From Agriotes lineatus (Eukaryota > Arthropoda > Insecta > Coleoptera > Elateridae), in the NCBI GenBank assembly GCA_940337035.1, contig OW679197.1, forward strand, positions 63,137,903 through 63,201,902: DNA of 64,000 nt, written 5' to 3'. The translations under genes and the position numbers were made by a program. Shown here in pieces: positions 10,601-20,890 of the stretch. The notes under the pieces are model-generated. The model had not been told where the DNA came from, did not search any database, and saw only the letters and a list, made by a program, of their open reading frames with translations. The stretch's first letter is position 1; each line of letters opens with the position of its first letter.

Positions 10601-13553
10601 AATAACATATATTGCTTGAGTAAGAATGAGATAAACATAGTAGCAAATATACGAGTAGGCTTGATGCTCACTTTAATTATGACATATGTCAACTAATTGT
10701 GCCTACTAAAATAATTTTGTTGTATGGTTATCTCTTTCTTACTCAAGCATTCTATCTTGTTCATGATATCTTATTACTGTTATATATAATTATGGCCCCA
10801 TCGGTATAAATGGTAACTTCTGAGAACATGGTACTGCGGAAATCGACTCTTTCGTATTCTTCTTCATATGTAATTCAGTTCCAGGTGCCTTTCATGCGCA
10901 GGCATCAATTAACGCAGGTAACAATTATAGTACTACTTCCGGTAGTTACTTCCGATTATGTTTTATATCACTGAAAAGGATTTTCCAAGAGGAATAATAA
11001 AGGTGGTGGTATAATTTTGCTGACTGCAAAGACGAGTTCAGCATTTTAAAATTAATAGTGAAAGTGTCGTATTCCCACAAATCATATATTTTGATATACT
11101 TTGCATATATTATTTATGACATCTTTCGAAAGATAATGCCGTTGGTTTCATTTTTGTGCCAATTACTTCTAGGTCAAACCATATATTCAGGGGCTTATAT
11201 TCCATGTCTAGTGAACGTTGCTTCAGCTATATGCAAAATGTTATAAAATTTTGGCTGTTGTTGACTTTTAACCAATAACCAATTGCAATTTATTCTTTGC
11301 AAATAATCTCGTCAATAAAAGCTGTATTTCATAAAACGTATTGGTTGTAGTCTTTTAAGACTTGAGGAGCTGTCTTACTGCTGTTAATGTCAAGTATTCT
11401 TGCAATTCCTATAGTATCAAGGTTATTCGGAGACAGAATTTAGAATTTTTGGCTCTTGAGTAGTGGTGCGTCGAGTTCGTAGTCGCCCTCTATCATGCCT
11501 CATTTGTATTATTTATACATCCATCCATCAATCCATGGCGCTATAGCCCGATTCTAGCCTTCGCCTCCATTATGCATCTTCCCCATATGTCTCTATCTAA
11601 TGCTGTTGGTCTCCAATTATGTATTTTCACGATGTTCTTTGCGTCTTGGGCAACTTCTTCATGCCACCTTTCCCGGGGTCTTCCCACTGCTCTGTGTCCT
11701 TCCATTTTTGATTGAAGCACCCTTTTCAGTGTTTTTTGTGCGTCCATCATGACGGTCTGTTTCGCCCATCTCAATCTCTGTATCTTAACAAATTCTGATA
11801 TGGGTGTTTCTCTGCATTGTCGGTTTATTTCATGATTGTACCTGCTTCTCCAGTTTCCCTTCCCTTCTTGTGGTCCGAATATCCTCCTGAGTATCTTTCT
11901 TTCAAATACATCGATGTAGTTTTCCATTTTTTGTGTCATTACCTATACTTCGCAGCCGTAGGTAATTACTGGTCTTATTATGCTTTTATATATTCTAATT
12001 TTATTTCTTTTGTGGACATCGTGGGACTTAAATATGTTTAGAAGGACAAAGTAGGCTTTATTGGTTTGGTTAATCCTACTTCTGATTTCTGCTTCTTTGT
12101 TACCGTCGTTAGTTATGTTTACTCCCAGGTATATGAAGTTGCTGACCCTTTCTATGTTGTCATCTCCTATGGTTACGTTTTGAAGTGTTCTGCCTGTACA
12201 TATTTGTGTCAGGACTTTGGTTTTGTCTACGTTTATTATTAAACCCACTTCTTTTGCTTGTTTTCCTTTGCGTCCATCATTGATCTCCCTATTATATTAA
12301 TGTCGTCGGCATATGCCGCCATTTGTGGTGATTTATTACTCAGTATGTTGAGGGGTTAGTTGACATTTCCAGTATGGTGTATTCCAGGATAATATTATAT
12401 AATAAAGGAGCTAATCTGTCGCCTTGTTTTAGTCCTCTCGTAATTTCGAAAGGCTCGGTCAACTGGTTTTGTATCTTCACATATGCCGTTGTCTCTGTCA
12501 GTGTTGCTTTTGTTAATCTTATTCATAATATTGTACACTTGGTCTCTTTTGACTGAGTCATAAGCTTGGAAGAAATCTATAAATATTTGGTGTACATCAA
12601 CATCAAATTCCCATGCCCTTCTTAGATTTCTTTGACACTAAATAGTTGGTCTATGGTGGATCTGCCTAGTCTAAAACCTTCTTGGTATTCGTCAACACTA
12701 TTAAAAATACTATTAAAAATATATATACAAATTTAGTATTTACAGAATGTCATCGATATTAGGTGTTTGCCTCGGATTCAGGAGATCATAGCCGATTTCG
12801 TTGTATATCTCTAAATATGAAATACAAATGGTATATTTCTGCGAAGTCTGCAAAATAATTTAGCAATAGTTTCAGCTCATTACAACAATATAAACCTTAC
12901 TTCGTTGATGATTCTAAAAATCTCCTCTATGCTGCGAGGAATCAGTCCTCTTTGTTCATACTTTTCGGAGGAACCGGTCATTGCGTAAGTTTTGCCGCTG
13001 CCAGTCTGTTAATGAGTATAATTTTTGCCTTAAAAAATTACAGGTTTAAGTGCTACACTTCCGTTACCTGCCCATATGCAAATATCGTTCCATTATACCC
13101 ATTTAGGACACTGAAACCAAGTCGGTTAATACAGTTTATAGCCGCTACTTCTCGCGCTTATCTAACACACTTGTCCTCTTTAACGACCTAATCTATCAGA
13201 AAGTGCTTTTATTCCAGCTAGTGTACGTCTAGAATGCCCGCAAAACATTAAAAAGACCCCGAGATACTATTCAGCAAAAGGGAGGAAAAGTGTTAGGATT
13301 TCGCATTTACCTTTTCAGAACGGGTCTTGCTATAACGTTGAATACTTCCTCCTGAGTAGCCTCTGGCGAAATTACTTTCTCAAACCTGTAATAAATATAT
13401 TTTTTTATTTTCTACTGCACTATCAATTAAATTCGTTGGTATAGCAAATACTTCCCCAAACTTATAACTCTGGGGTTTGTGATTTAAAAACTTGTGCGGA
13501 TGGTCCATGTAAATTGTAATTGTTTGGCAGTCGTCTTGTTGATGCACTTGGTA
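7626..13553 (-). CDS. KIF6: Kinesin-like motor protein (KIF6/KIF9 group), internal motor-domain exons
   Basis: This is a host gene for an ATP-driven microtubule motor. Minus-strand exons in transcript order are 13462-13553, 13311-13385, 13068-13110, 12901-13005, 12744-12847, 9513-9575 (possibly optional), 7938-8054 and 7626-7757. All introns are GT-AG and reading phases match at every junction. The joined frame carries YNGTIFAYGQ then TGSGKT (P-loop split over two exons), SYLEIYNEIGYDLL, HLRNLTIQKV, NMYSSRSHCIFTI (switch I) and LTLVDLAG (switch II), so the nucleotide site is complete. ETPMN before switch I and GYDLLNPR favour KIF6 over KIF9, which I infer from memory of the family. The first roughly 40-60 residues were not found upstream, and the rest of the motor, neck and stalk must lie left of base 1. 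The 13462 donor (AA|GTTTGG) is weak. The introns hold TEs at 8278-8870, 9035-9339, 10099-10806 and 11515-12700. Confidence 0.93.
8278..8870 (+). repeat. ACTTCCCTCG dispersed repeat, copy A
   Basis: The copy starts TTACTTCCCTCGCCTAAAAG and ends around TTGCGAGGGAAGTTGCGAG (8817-8835) plus a tail. The interior has the CACGTTTCAGGGTCCCTAGA block, the TGTC/TTTG microsatellite, and two units beginning ATATACAGGG (8607, 8739). It lacks the tRNA-like module seen in other copies. It sits inside a kinesin intron. Confidence 0.8.
8394..8512 (+). repeat. (GTCT)n/(GTTT)n microsatellite inside repeat copy A
   Basis: An imperfect tetranucleotide array of GTCT and GTTT units occupies the same place as the (GTCT)n or (AGAC)n runs in copies at 38716-38731, 40782-40801 and 46297-46330. 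Open frames across it (Cys/Val/Ser/Leu-rich) are artefacts of the repeat. Confidence 0.85.
9035..9339. repeat. 305-bp MITE with 8-bp target duplication ATATTAAT
   Basis: The ends are CATCGACGTATAGAAATGGA and its near-perfect complement, about 28 bp, flanked on both sides by ATATTAAT (9027-9034, 9340-9347). An 8-bp duplication suggests mobilisation by a hAT- or P-type transposase. The interior contains a duplicated unit TTTTCTGTC(T/G)GCCAATAG followed by AGGCCGGCAGGAAAAG (around 9176-9250). GC content is well above the flanks. It lies in a kinesin intron. Confidence 0.85.
9513..9575 (-). CDS. Candidate 63-nt symmetric cassette exon of the kinesin gene
   Basis: The segment has a strong acceptor (GTGTTTCAG) and donor (AG|GTAAGA) and is open in the phase required, giving PIEAGNYAISNNEFVVKNRA. 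It is exactly 21 codons with the same phase at both ends. The flanking exons (12744-12847 and 7938-8054) can also join directly in frame (..IDDIL|KVSLHDYG..), which is the more usual length for this loop in kinesins. It therefore looks like an optional insertion between the IYNE segment and the following beta strand. It could also be constitutive and lineage-specific. Confidence 0.65.
10099..10806. repeat. ATACCGATGGGGCC-ended MITE, interrupted
   Basis: The terminal repeats ATACCGATGGGGCCACAATT / AATTATGGCCCCATCGGTAT bound a body closely matching the uninterrupted copy at 37695-37958 (shared blocks TTGCTTGAGTAAGAA and TGACATA.GTCAACTAAT). The excess length is a second element at 10122-10571. 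It lies in a kinesin intron. Confidence 0.85.
10122..10571. repeat. TA-flanked MITE nested in the 10.1-10.8 kb MITE
   Basis: The ends CAGTCCATTCCAATTAAAAT and ATTGGAATGCA(C) are inverted, followed inward by GAGCCACCCC / GGGGTGGCTCG. TA flanks both sides, as for Tc1/mariner-type insertion. Comparison with the sibling at 37695 shows the site without the insertion. Confidence 0.75.
11515..12700 (-). mobile_element. 5'-truncated RTE-like non-LTR retrotransposon
   Basis: The minus strand reads from within the RT fingers (YQEGFRLGRSTIDQLF near 12690) through LKQGDRLAPLLYNIIL and AYADDINIIGRS (about 12310), to an RTE-like C terminus. It ends in a tail of GGAT/GGATT repeats at 11515-11535, typical of RTE 3' ends. 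The 5' truncation matches incomplete reverse transcription. It is inserted in sense with the kinesin gene, in the intron after the IYNE exon. Confidence 0.85.
11541..12248 (-). pseudogene. RTE-like RT C-terminal region with one nonsense codon
   Basis: The frame is open over 236 codons except for one in-frame TAG at 11943-11945, in the motif TYGCEV(stop)VMT where related proteins have Trp; TGG to TAG explains it. Upstream of the stop the frame has NFIYLGVNITNDGN and IRYKSIIRPVI-type motifs. Downstream come FERKILRRIFGP, LRWAKQTVMMD and RPRERWHEEV, the usual RTE C-terminal signature. Further frameshifts lie upstream at 12250-12700. It was functional in retrotransposition but is now dead. Confidence 0.85.
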
Positions 13554-14295
13554 CTGAAATCAAGCCATGTTAAATTGCAAAGGGAATTTAGCTGTAAATG
13601 TAAGGCAATGGTATTTTTACCGAAATAGTGTTCTCTGGCTTTTCATTTTTTAGCCGGGAGTATATTTTAATAGACTTTTTTACCATTCTGTCAACTGTCA
13701 GATTTGATGTGATCACTGGTCATACTGATGTGATATCGATGTGAGGCGTAGGCGGCGCATGTCATTTGTATTGTTTAGTAATTCGAGCTTTCTGCGGAAA
13801 GATTGAGGGTTATGTATTGGTGTAATTAGCTAGGAAATCAAGTTTAGAGTCGGAGTTCCTAAATACGAGATAGGTGTTCAGTAATGAACTGCTTACCTAC
13901 AATCATAGGTTTATAATATTCTGTTGCAGCACTGCAATTTTATACATTTCAAGCCCAAGTCAGTTTAAATCGACAAGGGTATAACCCGGAAGAATCTATC
14001 TTTCTGAACAACGACCACGAAGGCATGCATTTAAAGGTAATGAGCTTTAATGGGCGATAGTGCTCTTCAAAATAAGTTCCTATGAACATAGATTTGGAAA
14101 TGCGTCGATAATGCTTTAGGATTACAATGTTGAAGTACCGAACTTCAATATTTAGGTTTGCTTTTCTCGAAAGCTTGCTCACAAGGAATTTCTATACAAA
14201 AAACAGGTAATATTCAATATTTTACAACTAAACAAAAAACTGTGATTCAGGAATTGTTTTGTTGTGTAGTAGTATGGTGTGCGTTACAGTGACTA
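13554..14295. other. AT-rich stretch, nothing recognised
   Basis: The kinesin N-terminal exon would be expected upstream of 13553, but I see no convincing frame with splice signals here. The minus-strand open frame at 13949-14182 has no recognisable motif. Confidence 0.3.
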
Positions 14296-14756
14296 TACCG
14301 TGTGTCCACAGGGTTTCGCACCATGGAATCACAGCAACGTTAATTTATCCCAAAGATCAGCTCTTGCTTTTACGAAAACATCTTAATAACAAACCCTATT
14401 ATATTTATTTTTCTATGGCAGCAAACGATTAAGTCGTATTCAATTTGACATATGGTGTCAAATTCTACGTTAGCAGGTTAGGTTTGACAGAGACTGACGC
14501 AAAACCTAACCTGATAGCCTCGAATTTGACATAGACTTACAATGCCACCAACATATTATTCATACGTTGTGTAACCAAGACCATTCAAAAACGTTCGATC
14601 ATTTCTGAAGGCACTTTATTTGTTACTTGCAAATTCAATTTTAATGGTCAATGCTTAGCAACCGTTTGACTATCAATTGCCACCGGCAGAGTAGATCTTT
14701 AAAATAAACTAGCATCACTCTAACGCCATGGTGCGAAGTCTCGTGGACGCACGGTA
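14296..14756. repeat. TACCGTGTGTCCAC-ended MITE flanked by TA
   Basis: The ends TACCGTGTGTCCACAGGGTT and its partner at 14726-14756 (...TCTCGTGGACGCACGGTA) are inverted over about 31 bp and flanked by TA, suggesting a Tc1/mariner-type MITE. It contains a copy of the AACCTAACCT palindromic repeat (14440-14545). It abuts the 3' tail of the CR1-like element at 14757. Confidence 0.75.
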
Positions 14757-15368
14757 TAATAATAATACTCTTTATTTGTCATTAAAAAAATGTCAAGGAT
14801 GCATGAAATATAAAGGTGACAATAGTGTTTGTCTACGCATTCGAATTTATAAAATCTTTATAACTGTAAAAACAATTCACCACCAGGAGAATTTTCAATT
14901 TTTGTTTGAACTTATGAATTATATTTTCATGTTTAATTTCTTCTGGTAGAGAATTGTATGCCCTTTATTGCTCTATAATGTGGACCTGTTTCGAAAAGAC
15001 TGGTTCTATGTTTTGGCACCCGTAGATTATATCTGCTTCTAGTAGTCATACTGTCATACACCTCACTGTTCCAGATAAATTCTTCAGTATGCGTTTTGAC
15101 ATACATTATTAGTTTATATATCCCGCGAGGTATGAATGGTCCTCTACACCGAAAGGTAAAAGAGGCTATAGATTATGAATGAATATATAAAGAGAAGACA
15201 AGGTCATTACCTGAAAATCTTTATAATGTTGCTTGCAGGAAGTAATCTGCGATAATTTAAAAATTGTTCGAATTATTCGTTTCTGCAATCTGAATAATTT
15301 GTCCGCATATGCAGTAGAATACCAAAACATAACTCCATATGATAACACAGAGTGTATATAGACAACAC

Positions 15369-15470
15369 AATAGTAGATTATGCAATGAGGGAGAGAAATG
15401 CGTTAGTTTGCTGAGGTACAATTTGCACTGAAGCAAAATAGCATTCTCTCAGAGTTGCATATACTATTTT
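15369..15470. repeat. Variable-core hairpin element
   Basis: The left end is AATAGTAGATTATGC and the right end GCATATACTATTTT. Between them are arms GAGGGAGAGAAATGC / GCATTCTCTCAGAG and GTTTGCT / AGCAAAA. The ends match the hairpin at 31503-31643 but the arms do not. Confidence 0.75.
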
Positions 15471-15584
15471 TTTCACGTTGCAGGAAGATTTAAAATAAAA
15501 ACCGGTGTTTTTAAACGTCATTTATTGACATTTTAGTCATAAATATTTTAAAATTAGTAGCCTATGGTAAATTTTAAAGTTGGT

Positions 15585-15716
15585 GGCACTGTAAGTCATT
15601 ATGACAAGAGCTCACAATTATGACAAATTCGAGGTTTTGCGTCAGTTTTGACACAAACTGACGCAAAACCTAACCTGCTAACCTCGAATTTGACATAATT
15701 GTTCTGTCAGTCATAA
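15585..15716. repeat. AACCTAACCT palindromic repeat copy
   Basis: The palindrome is centred on GGTTTTGCGTCAGTTTTGAC / ACTGACGCAAAACC, flanked by TTCGAGG / CCTCGAA and then AATTATGACA / TGACATAATT. The same core appears at 6690-6760, 14460-14520 and 16130-16190. Confidence 0.7.
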
Positions 15717-15828
15717 TGAAAACTCAATAGGGAAAATTTCGTCTTATTTAGTCTATAGGGAGTAAATGTTTTACTTCTGTCACAATTTTGATGTTCTAGA
15801 AACCGACTTCTACTCCCGGTCGTGGAAA

Positions 15829-15970
15829 AATAGTATATTATATCATGAGGGACTTAAGTGCACCATTTAATCCCGTGAGTGGAGTTTGTTGCCTCGAGGG
15901 CGATGCCCGAGGGCAACAACCACTCAAGGGATTTAGGCACTTTAGTCGCGAGGTATATACGCTATTTTTT
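15829..15970. repeat. Variable-core hairpin element with GC-rich tip
   Basis: The ends are AATAGTATATTATAT and TATATACGCTATTTTTT. The stem pairs AGTGC..AATCCC, GTTGCC and CTCG with CGAG, GGCAAC, GGGATT..GCACT, closing on GGGCGATGCCC. It has the same end motif as the other members but an unrelated stem. Confidence 0.75.
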
Positions 15971-17095
15971 GCGCTTTTGGGAACATTATCATCAAACATT
16001 TCCAAAATTTGGAATCTGTCAATTTGGAAACTGACAATTACAATTTATTAAAAACTGAATTGCAGCAGGTCCTGTATAGTCTGAATCAGTTGGCAGTACT
16101 GAAGTGTATTGTCAGTATATGTCACATTCGAGATTTGCAGGTTAAGTTTTGCGTCAGCGTGTGTCAAATGACAAACAAAACCAAACCTACCTACCTCGTG
16201 TGTACAAAATTTACCATAGTTACGGTATCATTTTTACTTTAGTCCCTAGGGATTAAAGAGCTACATTAGTCCCTGTTTACGGGGACTAAAGTATCAACTT
16301 TAGTCCCGGAAGTGCAAAAACATTCTTAAGTTCTGTAACGACAACTCGTCCCTTACGCAACGTATTATATAACAGGCATAGTTAATTTTTTTACAGACTA
16401 TGTCTATGTGGCGTATAAAACTAACATCGTCGGTTATTGTTATTTCTAGGAATTTGACATAATTTTGTTGTGCGACTGATTTTCCTTGATAGTTAACATA
16501 TAACGATTTGTAATTTGTGTTGGTTTGAAATAGTAGGAGGTTTATTTTATTGTCATTTAGCACGTTCACACCAGTTCTCCGTCTTGGTTACCACCTGTGT
16601 TTATTTTTAGAACGTATTTGCAGATCATTACTTGATAAAAGTGCAGAAGTATCATCTGCATATTGACATACTAGTCCCGAATCAATGCCTATATATTCAC
16701 TCAAATCGTTGGCATATAAAAGAAACAGAACGAGAGCCAGAATGGAGCCCTGAGGTACCCCACATTTTATTTCGTACCAATTCGAGTAAATATTACTCTC
16801 AGAAGTTGTTAAGGTAACAGTTTGAGTCCTATCGCTCCAATAAGATCTCATCAAGTTGCCGCTCCACGAATACCCATATACCTCGACTTTCTCCAACCAG
16901 ATTTCAAAATCAATCCTTTCAAATGCCTTTGACATATCAAAATATAAACCAGAGACCTTCTGTTTGCTATCCAATTGTGTAGTTATATAATTAAGTACAC
17001 TAAAATGCGCCATTTCTGTTGACATTTTTGGGTTTTTGCAATAATTTTATGCTTCATGAAGTGTTTAATTATAGAAGACATTGTGGCCATTGGGA

Positions 17096-17899
17096 TGTCT
17101 TCGCCGCTATTGGTCGACGCGCATGTCCGCCATTAACAGGCAAAATATTTAGTTACTTCCAAGTGGTTCCCAAATAGGTTGGTTGGTAGAGCATGTTCAT
17201 TTGGTTATGGGAAAAAACAAAACCTTTCAAATCTGACAATTTTAAATTGTCAGTGTCAAATAATTCATTAGCGTCCCAAACGGGTGAAATTTTATCATCT
17301 ATTGCCCTAAAAAACTGATATGCCGCACAGTATTTAAATGTGATTATTTCCTTCATATCCATAATAATGCGTAATCACTATGGTTTCTGTCAGTTTAATA
17401 ATGACATAAATTCAAACGTCAAAATTTAACCGCGGTTAAATATATGTCAAAATTTAATCGCTTGTGCATAATTTTAACATGATTATTAAAGGTGCTTCAC
17501 CAACTGAATTCTATTTATTCAGGAAATAATCACGCCGAACATCCCGCGTGCATGTAAACTAGCCCGAATAAATTTTGACGATTTTCTATCAGAATGTTTT
17601 GCTCTGAAGAAATATATCTATTAAATTTTCCTCCCCAAAATCCCTCGTAGTACGCACTCGGGATTCTTGTTGAGCGGTAAATTTACTTGACATATTTCTT
17701 AGCAAAACATTCTGACAGAAAACGTCAAAATGTAATCGGCTATTTTAATACACTTGAGATATTACTGTTGATAATTTAGAATTGTCCGATTTGAAAGGTT
17801 TTGTTTTGGCAATAACGAAATGAACAGGCTTTAGTTCCATTTGGTTTCCATTGGTCTGTGCGCTTCTGAATTAAATATGGAGGGTGAGTTACCTCACAC
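17096..17899. other. Unassigned stretch with an inverted repeat at 17563-17745
   Basis: Arms at 17563-17608 and 17690-17745 share TTTTGACGATTTTCTATCAG and CAGAATGTTTTGCT. The centre has CCCTCG..CGCACTCGGG, a GC-rich tip like those of the hairpin elements. A minus-strand open frame at 17153-17362 has no motif I recognise. Confidence 0.45.
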
Positions 17900-19040
17900 G
17901 CACTTAGACCTCCAAGCAGATCTTCAAGTTGGGTATCACTCAAGCCATCCTATCCTTTGAATGTACTTAAGAACGACCGCAACTGGAATGTTGCTGATTT
18001 TGACAATATCGGACCGGAAGTCCCATGAATCCTGTGACTCTTGCGAGAGCTGGACAGTGGCACAGAACGTGTTCTGCTGACCCGTCATCCTTGGTGCATC
18101 CGTGACAGTTTGGGCTGTCCGCCAGTTCTTATCCTGTGCATATAATATGTTGGTTTAGAATGCAGTGTCCAGATAAGATACCCACGACTAGTCGAAGGTT
18201 CCTTCGGGACAATTGCAAGCAATATTTGGCTATCTTTGGCGAGGGCGCTGTAATAGCAGCTCTTGCTTGATGACAGCTTTGCATGAGGCTGTTTAAGGTT
18301 TTTCAATAGCATAGAGCTTAATGTTGTCAGGTATATAGGGATTACGAGTTCTGGCCTCCAGAGAAGTTGTTCGGAAGCCAGTCTCGCAGTCTCATTGGCC
18401 TCTTCGTTACCGTAGTTGCCGTCATGTCCTTTCACTTATACAAGGGAAACGACATTATTTTTTGAGATATCCTCGAGAGCTTCACGGCTCTGCAGTATCA
18501 CACCTGAGGTAATTTTGCAACTTCCCAGGGCTAGTGAAGCGGCTCTACTGTCACTGAAGATATTAATACATTGATTTTCGATTTTATTTTCAAGAATTGC
18601 TTTTGCACCATGCACTATTCCGATTACCTCCGCTTGGAAGACAGTGGCCATTTTGCTAGTGGTATGCTTTGGCGTAGCTTCAGATCGTCAGAGAAAACTC
18701 CGACACCCGTTCCATGCTTTGTTGTAGATTCGTCAGTAAAGATGGATATATCTGTATGCTGGATAAACCCGGTATAGACATTAAATTGTCGATTGACGGC
18801 ATATTGTAGAGGGAGGTAGTCTAATGGAGTTGTCTCCTATATTAAATTGTACTGCTCTCATCCTAAGCATGTGTTTTATTCATTCACAGAGAGTGGGTGC
18901 CACACCATGTATGCGGTAGATGCGCATCAGGTCCAGCCCCCCATTGTAGAAGGGCTGGAACGATATCGTCCACTCCTGTCGACTTGAAGGGGAGAAAGGA
19001 GTTTATAGCCCAGGTTACCTTGTCACCCCGTATGACCTAG
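17900..19040 (-). pseudogene. I/R1/LOA-like non-LTR relic with RNase H domain
   Basis: The minus strand starts with an RT N-terminal piece (VTWAINSFLPFKSTGVDDIV, about 18955-19015), then loses most of the RT. It resumes in an RNase H domain: SIFTDES (18730-18750), TVFQAEVIGIVHGAK, FSDSRAASLAL and VKGHDGNYGNEEAN (about 18385-18430), which supply the acidic and His positions of RNase HI. A zinc-knuckle-like CHGCTKDDGSAEHVLCHC follows near 18060-18110. An in-frame TAA at 18436-18438 and several frameshifts are visible. RNase H after the RT is typical of the I, R1 and LOA clades; which one I cannot say. Confidence 0.75.
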
Positions 19041-19604
19041 TTTGCCACATTCCAATCCTCCTATGAGAGAGGTGGGATGTTGGGTCACAGAATCATAACT
19101 GAAACTGACTGTAAATTTCGTGCAACACCTTAAAGCACAACGAACGAACGCCAACGATAAATGTCAACGTCAAAACATAACACTGCACGTGTAGCCAACA
19201 TCAAATAGTTAAAATAACTTACGCCAAAATAATGACCATTCGAAAACGTTCGATTATTTTTAAAGTCACTGTATATCTCTAGGCTCAAATTATCTTGAAT
19301 ATGGCGGCCAACAATCGTATGGCCACACTGTCTTGTATGCAGTGTGTCCCAGATCGAGTGGCATTGCATGGGTAACTTTCTTATCCTTGACGATGGAGAT
19401 TTGGTTAAATAGGCAATGTTTTGCAGTTTTATGTTGATTTAAAAATCTGCTTGAAAAAGTGCAAACTGTCGAACCTGTCAGAAGTTATTTAAAAGAAACT
19501 AAAAACTGTCATTTTCTTGTATGTCAAATATCTTCGTAAGTAAATTTATAAGAGATACGAAAAAAAGTTTCATATGAAAGTACAATTAACATTTTTATAG
19601 TACG
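19041..19604. other. Unassigned stretch
   Basis: There is nothing certain here. The block GACCATTCGAAAACGTTCGA (19229-19248) matches 14579-14599 with two differences, so part of it is repeat-derived. No supported gene. Confidence 0.3.
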
Positions 19605-19729
19605 GACCGAGGGGTCATCTGAACGATAAGCGGCCGGCCGCAGACGGCGTGCTAGCTGAGGCCGCCGCGATGATTATAATATATCAATATTCAAATTGGT
19701 TTTAAACGATGGATTTTAACTAACAACAC

Positions 19730-20890
19730 ATGGCTAGCGCTGTAGACTTGAATCAGCAGCAGCAACCGATTACAACAATCCCCCAAACACCTGGAAAACC
19801 AAAGCTATTACAAGAAAATTGTAAGCTAATGCAACAAAATAATTTGAGAGTAATAAATGAAAATGCGCTTCAAGATGAAGTATATAAAATAACTGAGGCG
19901 TATAAAGTATCTCAAAATAAACTAGCCAAAACTACTGAAGCTTTAAATAAATTCGAAGCAGAAACTGAAAAACTTAGATGCTATGTTCAATCTCTACAGA
20001 GCCGCGTCCAAGAGCTATAAAAAAGTAGATCAAATACAAAATATGCCTCAGGTGTCTCCAGCTCATGAGCAGTACGAAACAGATGAGGACGAATTAGCAA
20101 AAGAAACATTTGCCGATATATCAAGTGAAAGTGAATGGATAGTACAAAGGAATAAGAAATGGAAGAAGAGTGTTAAAACGGACACGTCAACAGCAACAAC
20201 ATCCTTGCAGCAGGAATCACCACAGAAAATTAACCCTGTTAATGTAGAGAAAAAACTTGCAAACCTCCACCAATCATGATACTCGTATATGGCATAGAAA
20301 ATTATCAAGCATTATATGCAAGCCTATGTAAGTTTACTAAACAATTTCAGATTACCCGACAGGGAAATTGGAAAAACCTTCAAACTAAATACAGAAACTA
20401 TAGAAGTATATAGGGAAACTACGAGATACCTGAACCAAATGGAGGTAGAGTGGTCAACCTATGAAAACAAACAAACGCGGCTTGTGAAAGTGATTGTCAA
20501 AAACTTGCCTGAAGGCTGTGATGTAAACCGAATGAAAGAAGAATTACAAATACGGGGTCTGCCAACTGAGAAAGTGATGAATATTGTCCAACGAAAAACC
20601 AAGAAACCTTTACCTATGTATAGAATTGGCCAGTAGAACACCAGTAGAAAAGATTTATGAAATCAAGACCATACAGGGAGTTAGAGTTAAAATCGAGCCC
20701 CTAAAAAATACAAACTGATCCCGCAGTGTAAAAAGTGCCAGGCATGGGGACACACTAGAAAATGCTGCCGGAAAGATCCAAGATGTGTTAAATGTGCAGG
20801 AAAGCATCAAACAGTTGACTGCCAAAGACCACAGGATGAAAAACCAAAGTGTTACAACTGTGGCAAGTCGCACCCTGCAAACTATAGGTG
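19730..20890 (+). pseudogene. Jockey-like copy 2 ORF1 (gag-like) relic
   Basis: The N-terminal part (19730-20020) starts MASAVDLNQQQQP and contains a probable coiled coil (Leu/Glu/Lys heptads around residues 40-95). After frameshifts, the acidic and RRM-like middle runs at 20040-20636 and includes ENKQTRLVKVIVKNLPEG. The C terminus at about 20720-20890 has three knuckles: QCKKCQAWGHTRKCC, CVKCAGKHQTVDC and CYNCGKSHPANYR(stop). At least three frame changes and two stops are present. Knuckle spacing matches copy 1. Confidence 0.8.

Larger units (their letters stand above)
15352..16312. repeat. Composite insertion of palindromic elements within the CR1-like element
   Basis: The segment separates the two halves of the CR1-like RT. 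Outer inverted blocks CTATGGTAAATTTT (15562) and AAAATTTACCATAG (16206) bracket most of it. Inside are the hairpins at 15369-15470 and 15829-15970, two copies of the AACCTAACCT palindrome, and a further hairpin at 16226-16317 made of ACTTTAGTCCC blocks. The exact target duplication could not be fixed. Confidence 0.6.
14757..17095 (-). mobile_element. CR1-like non-LTR retrotransposon, 5'-truncated and interrupted
   Basis: The minus strand begins near HFMKHKIIAKTQ (about 17065-17095). It continues through the RT motifs LYFDMSKAFERID, CGVPQGSILA and CQYADDTSALL (about 16665), then VKFLEITITDD and IDIVCKKINYA down to 16320. After an insertion of about 960 bp it resumes at 15350 with SYGVMFWYST and LFRLQKRIIRTIFKL. 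The 3' end is AATAAAGAG followed by short TTA repeats at 14757-14775, like CR1-type tails. In CR1-type proteins YADD is followed by a hydrophobic thumb region, consistent here. Several frameshifts and stops make it dead. Confidence 0.85.
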
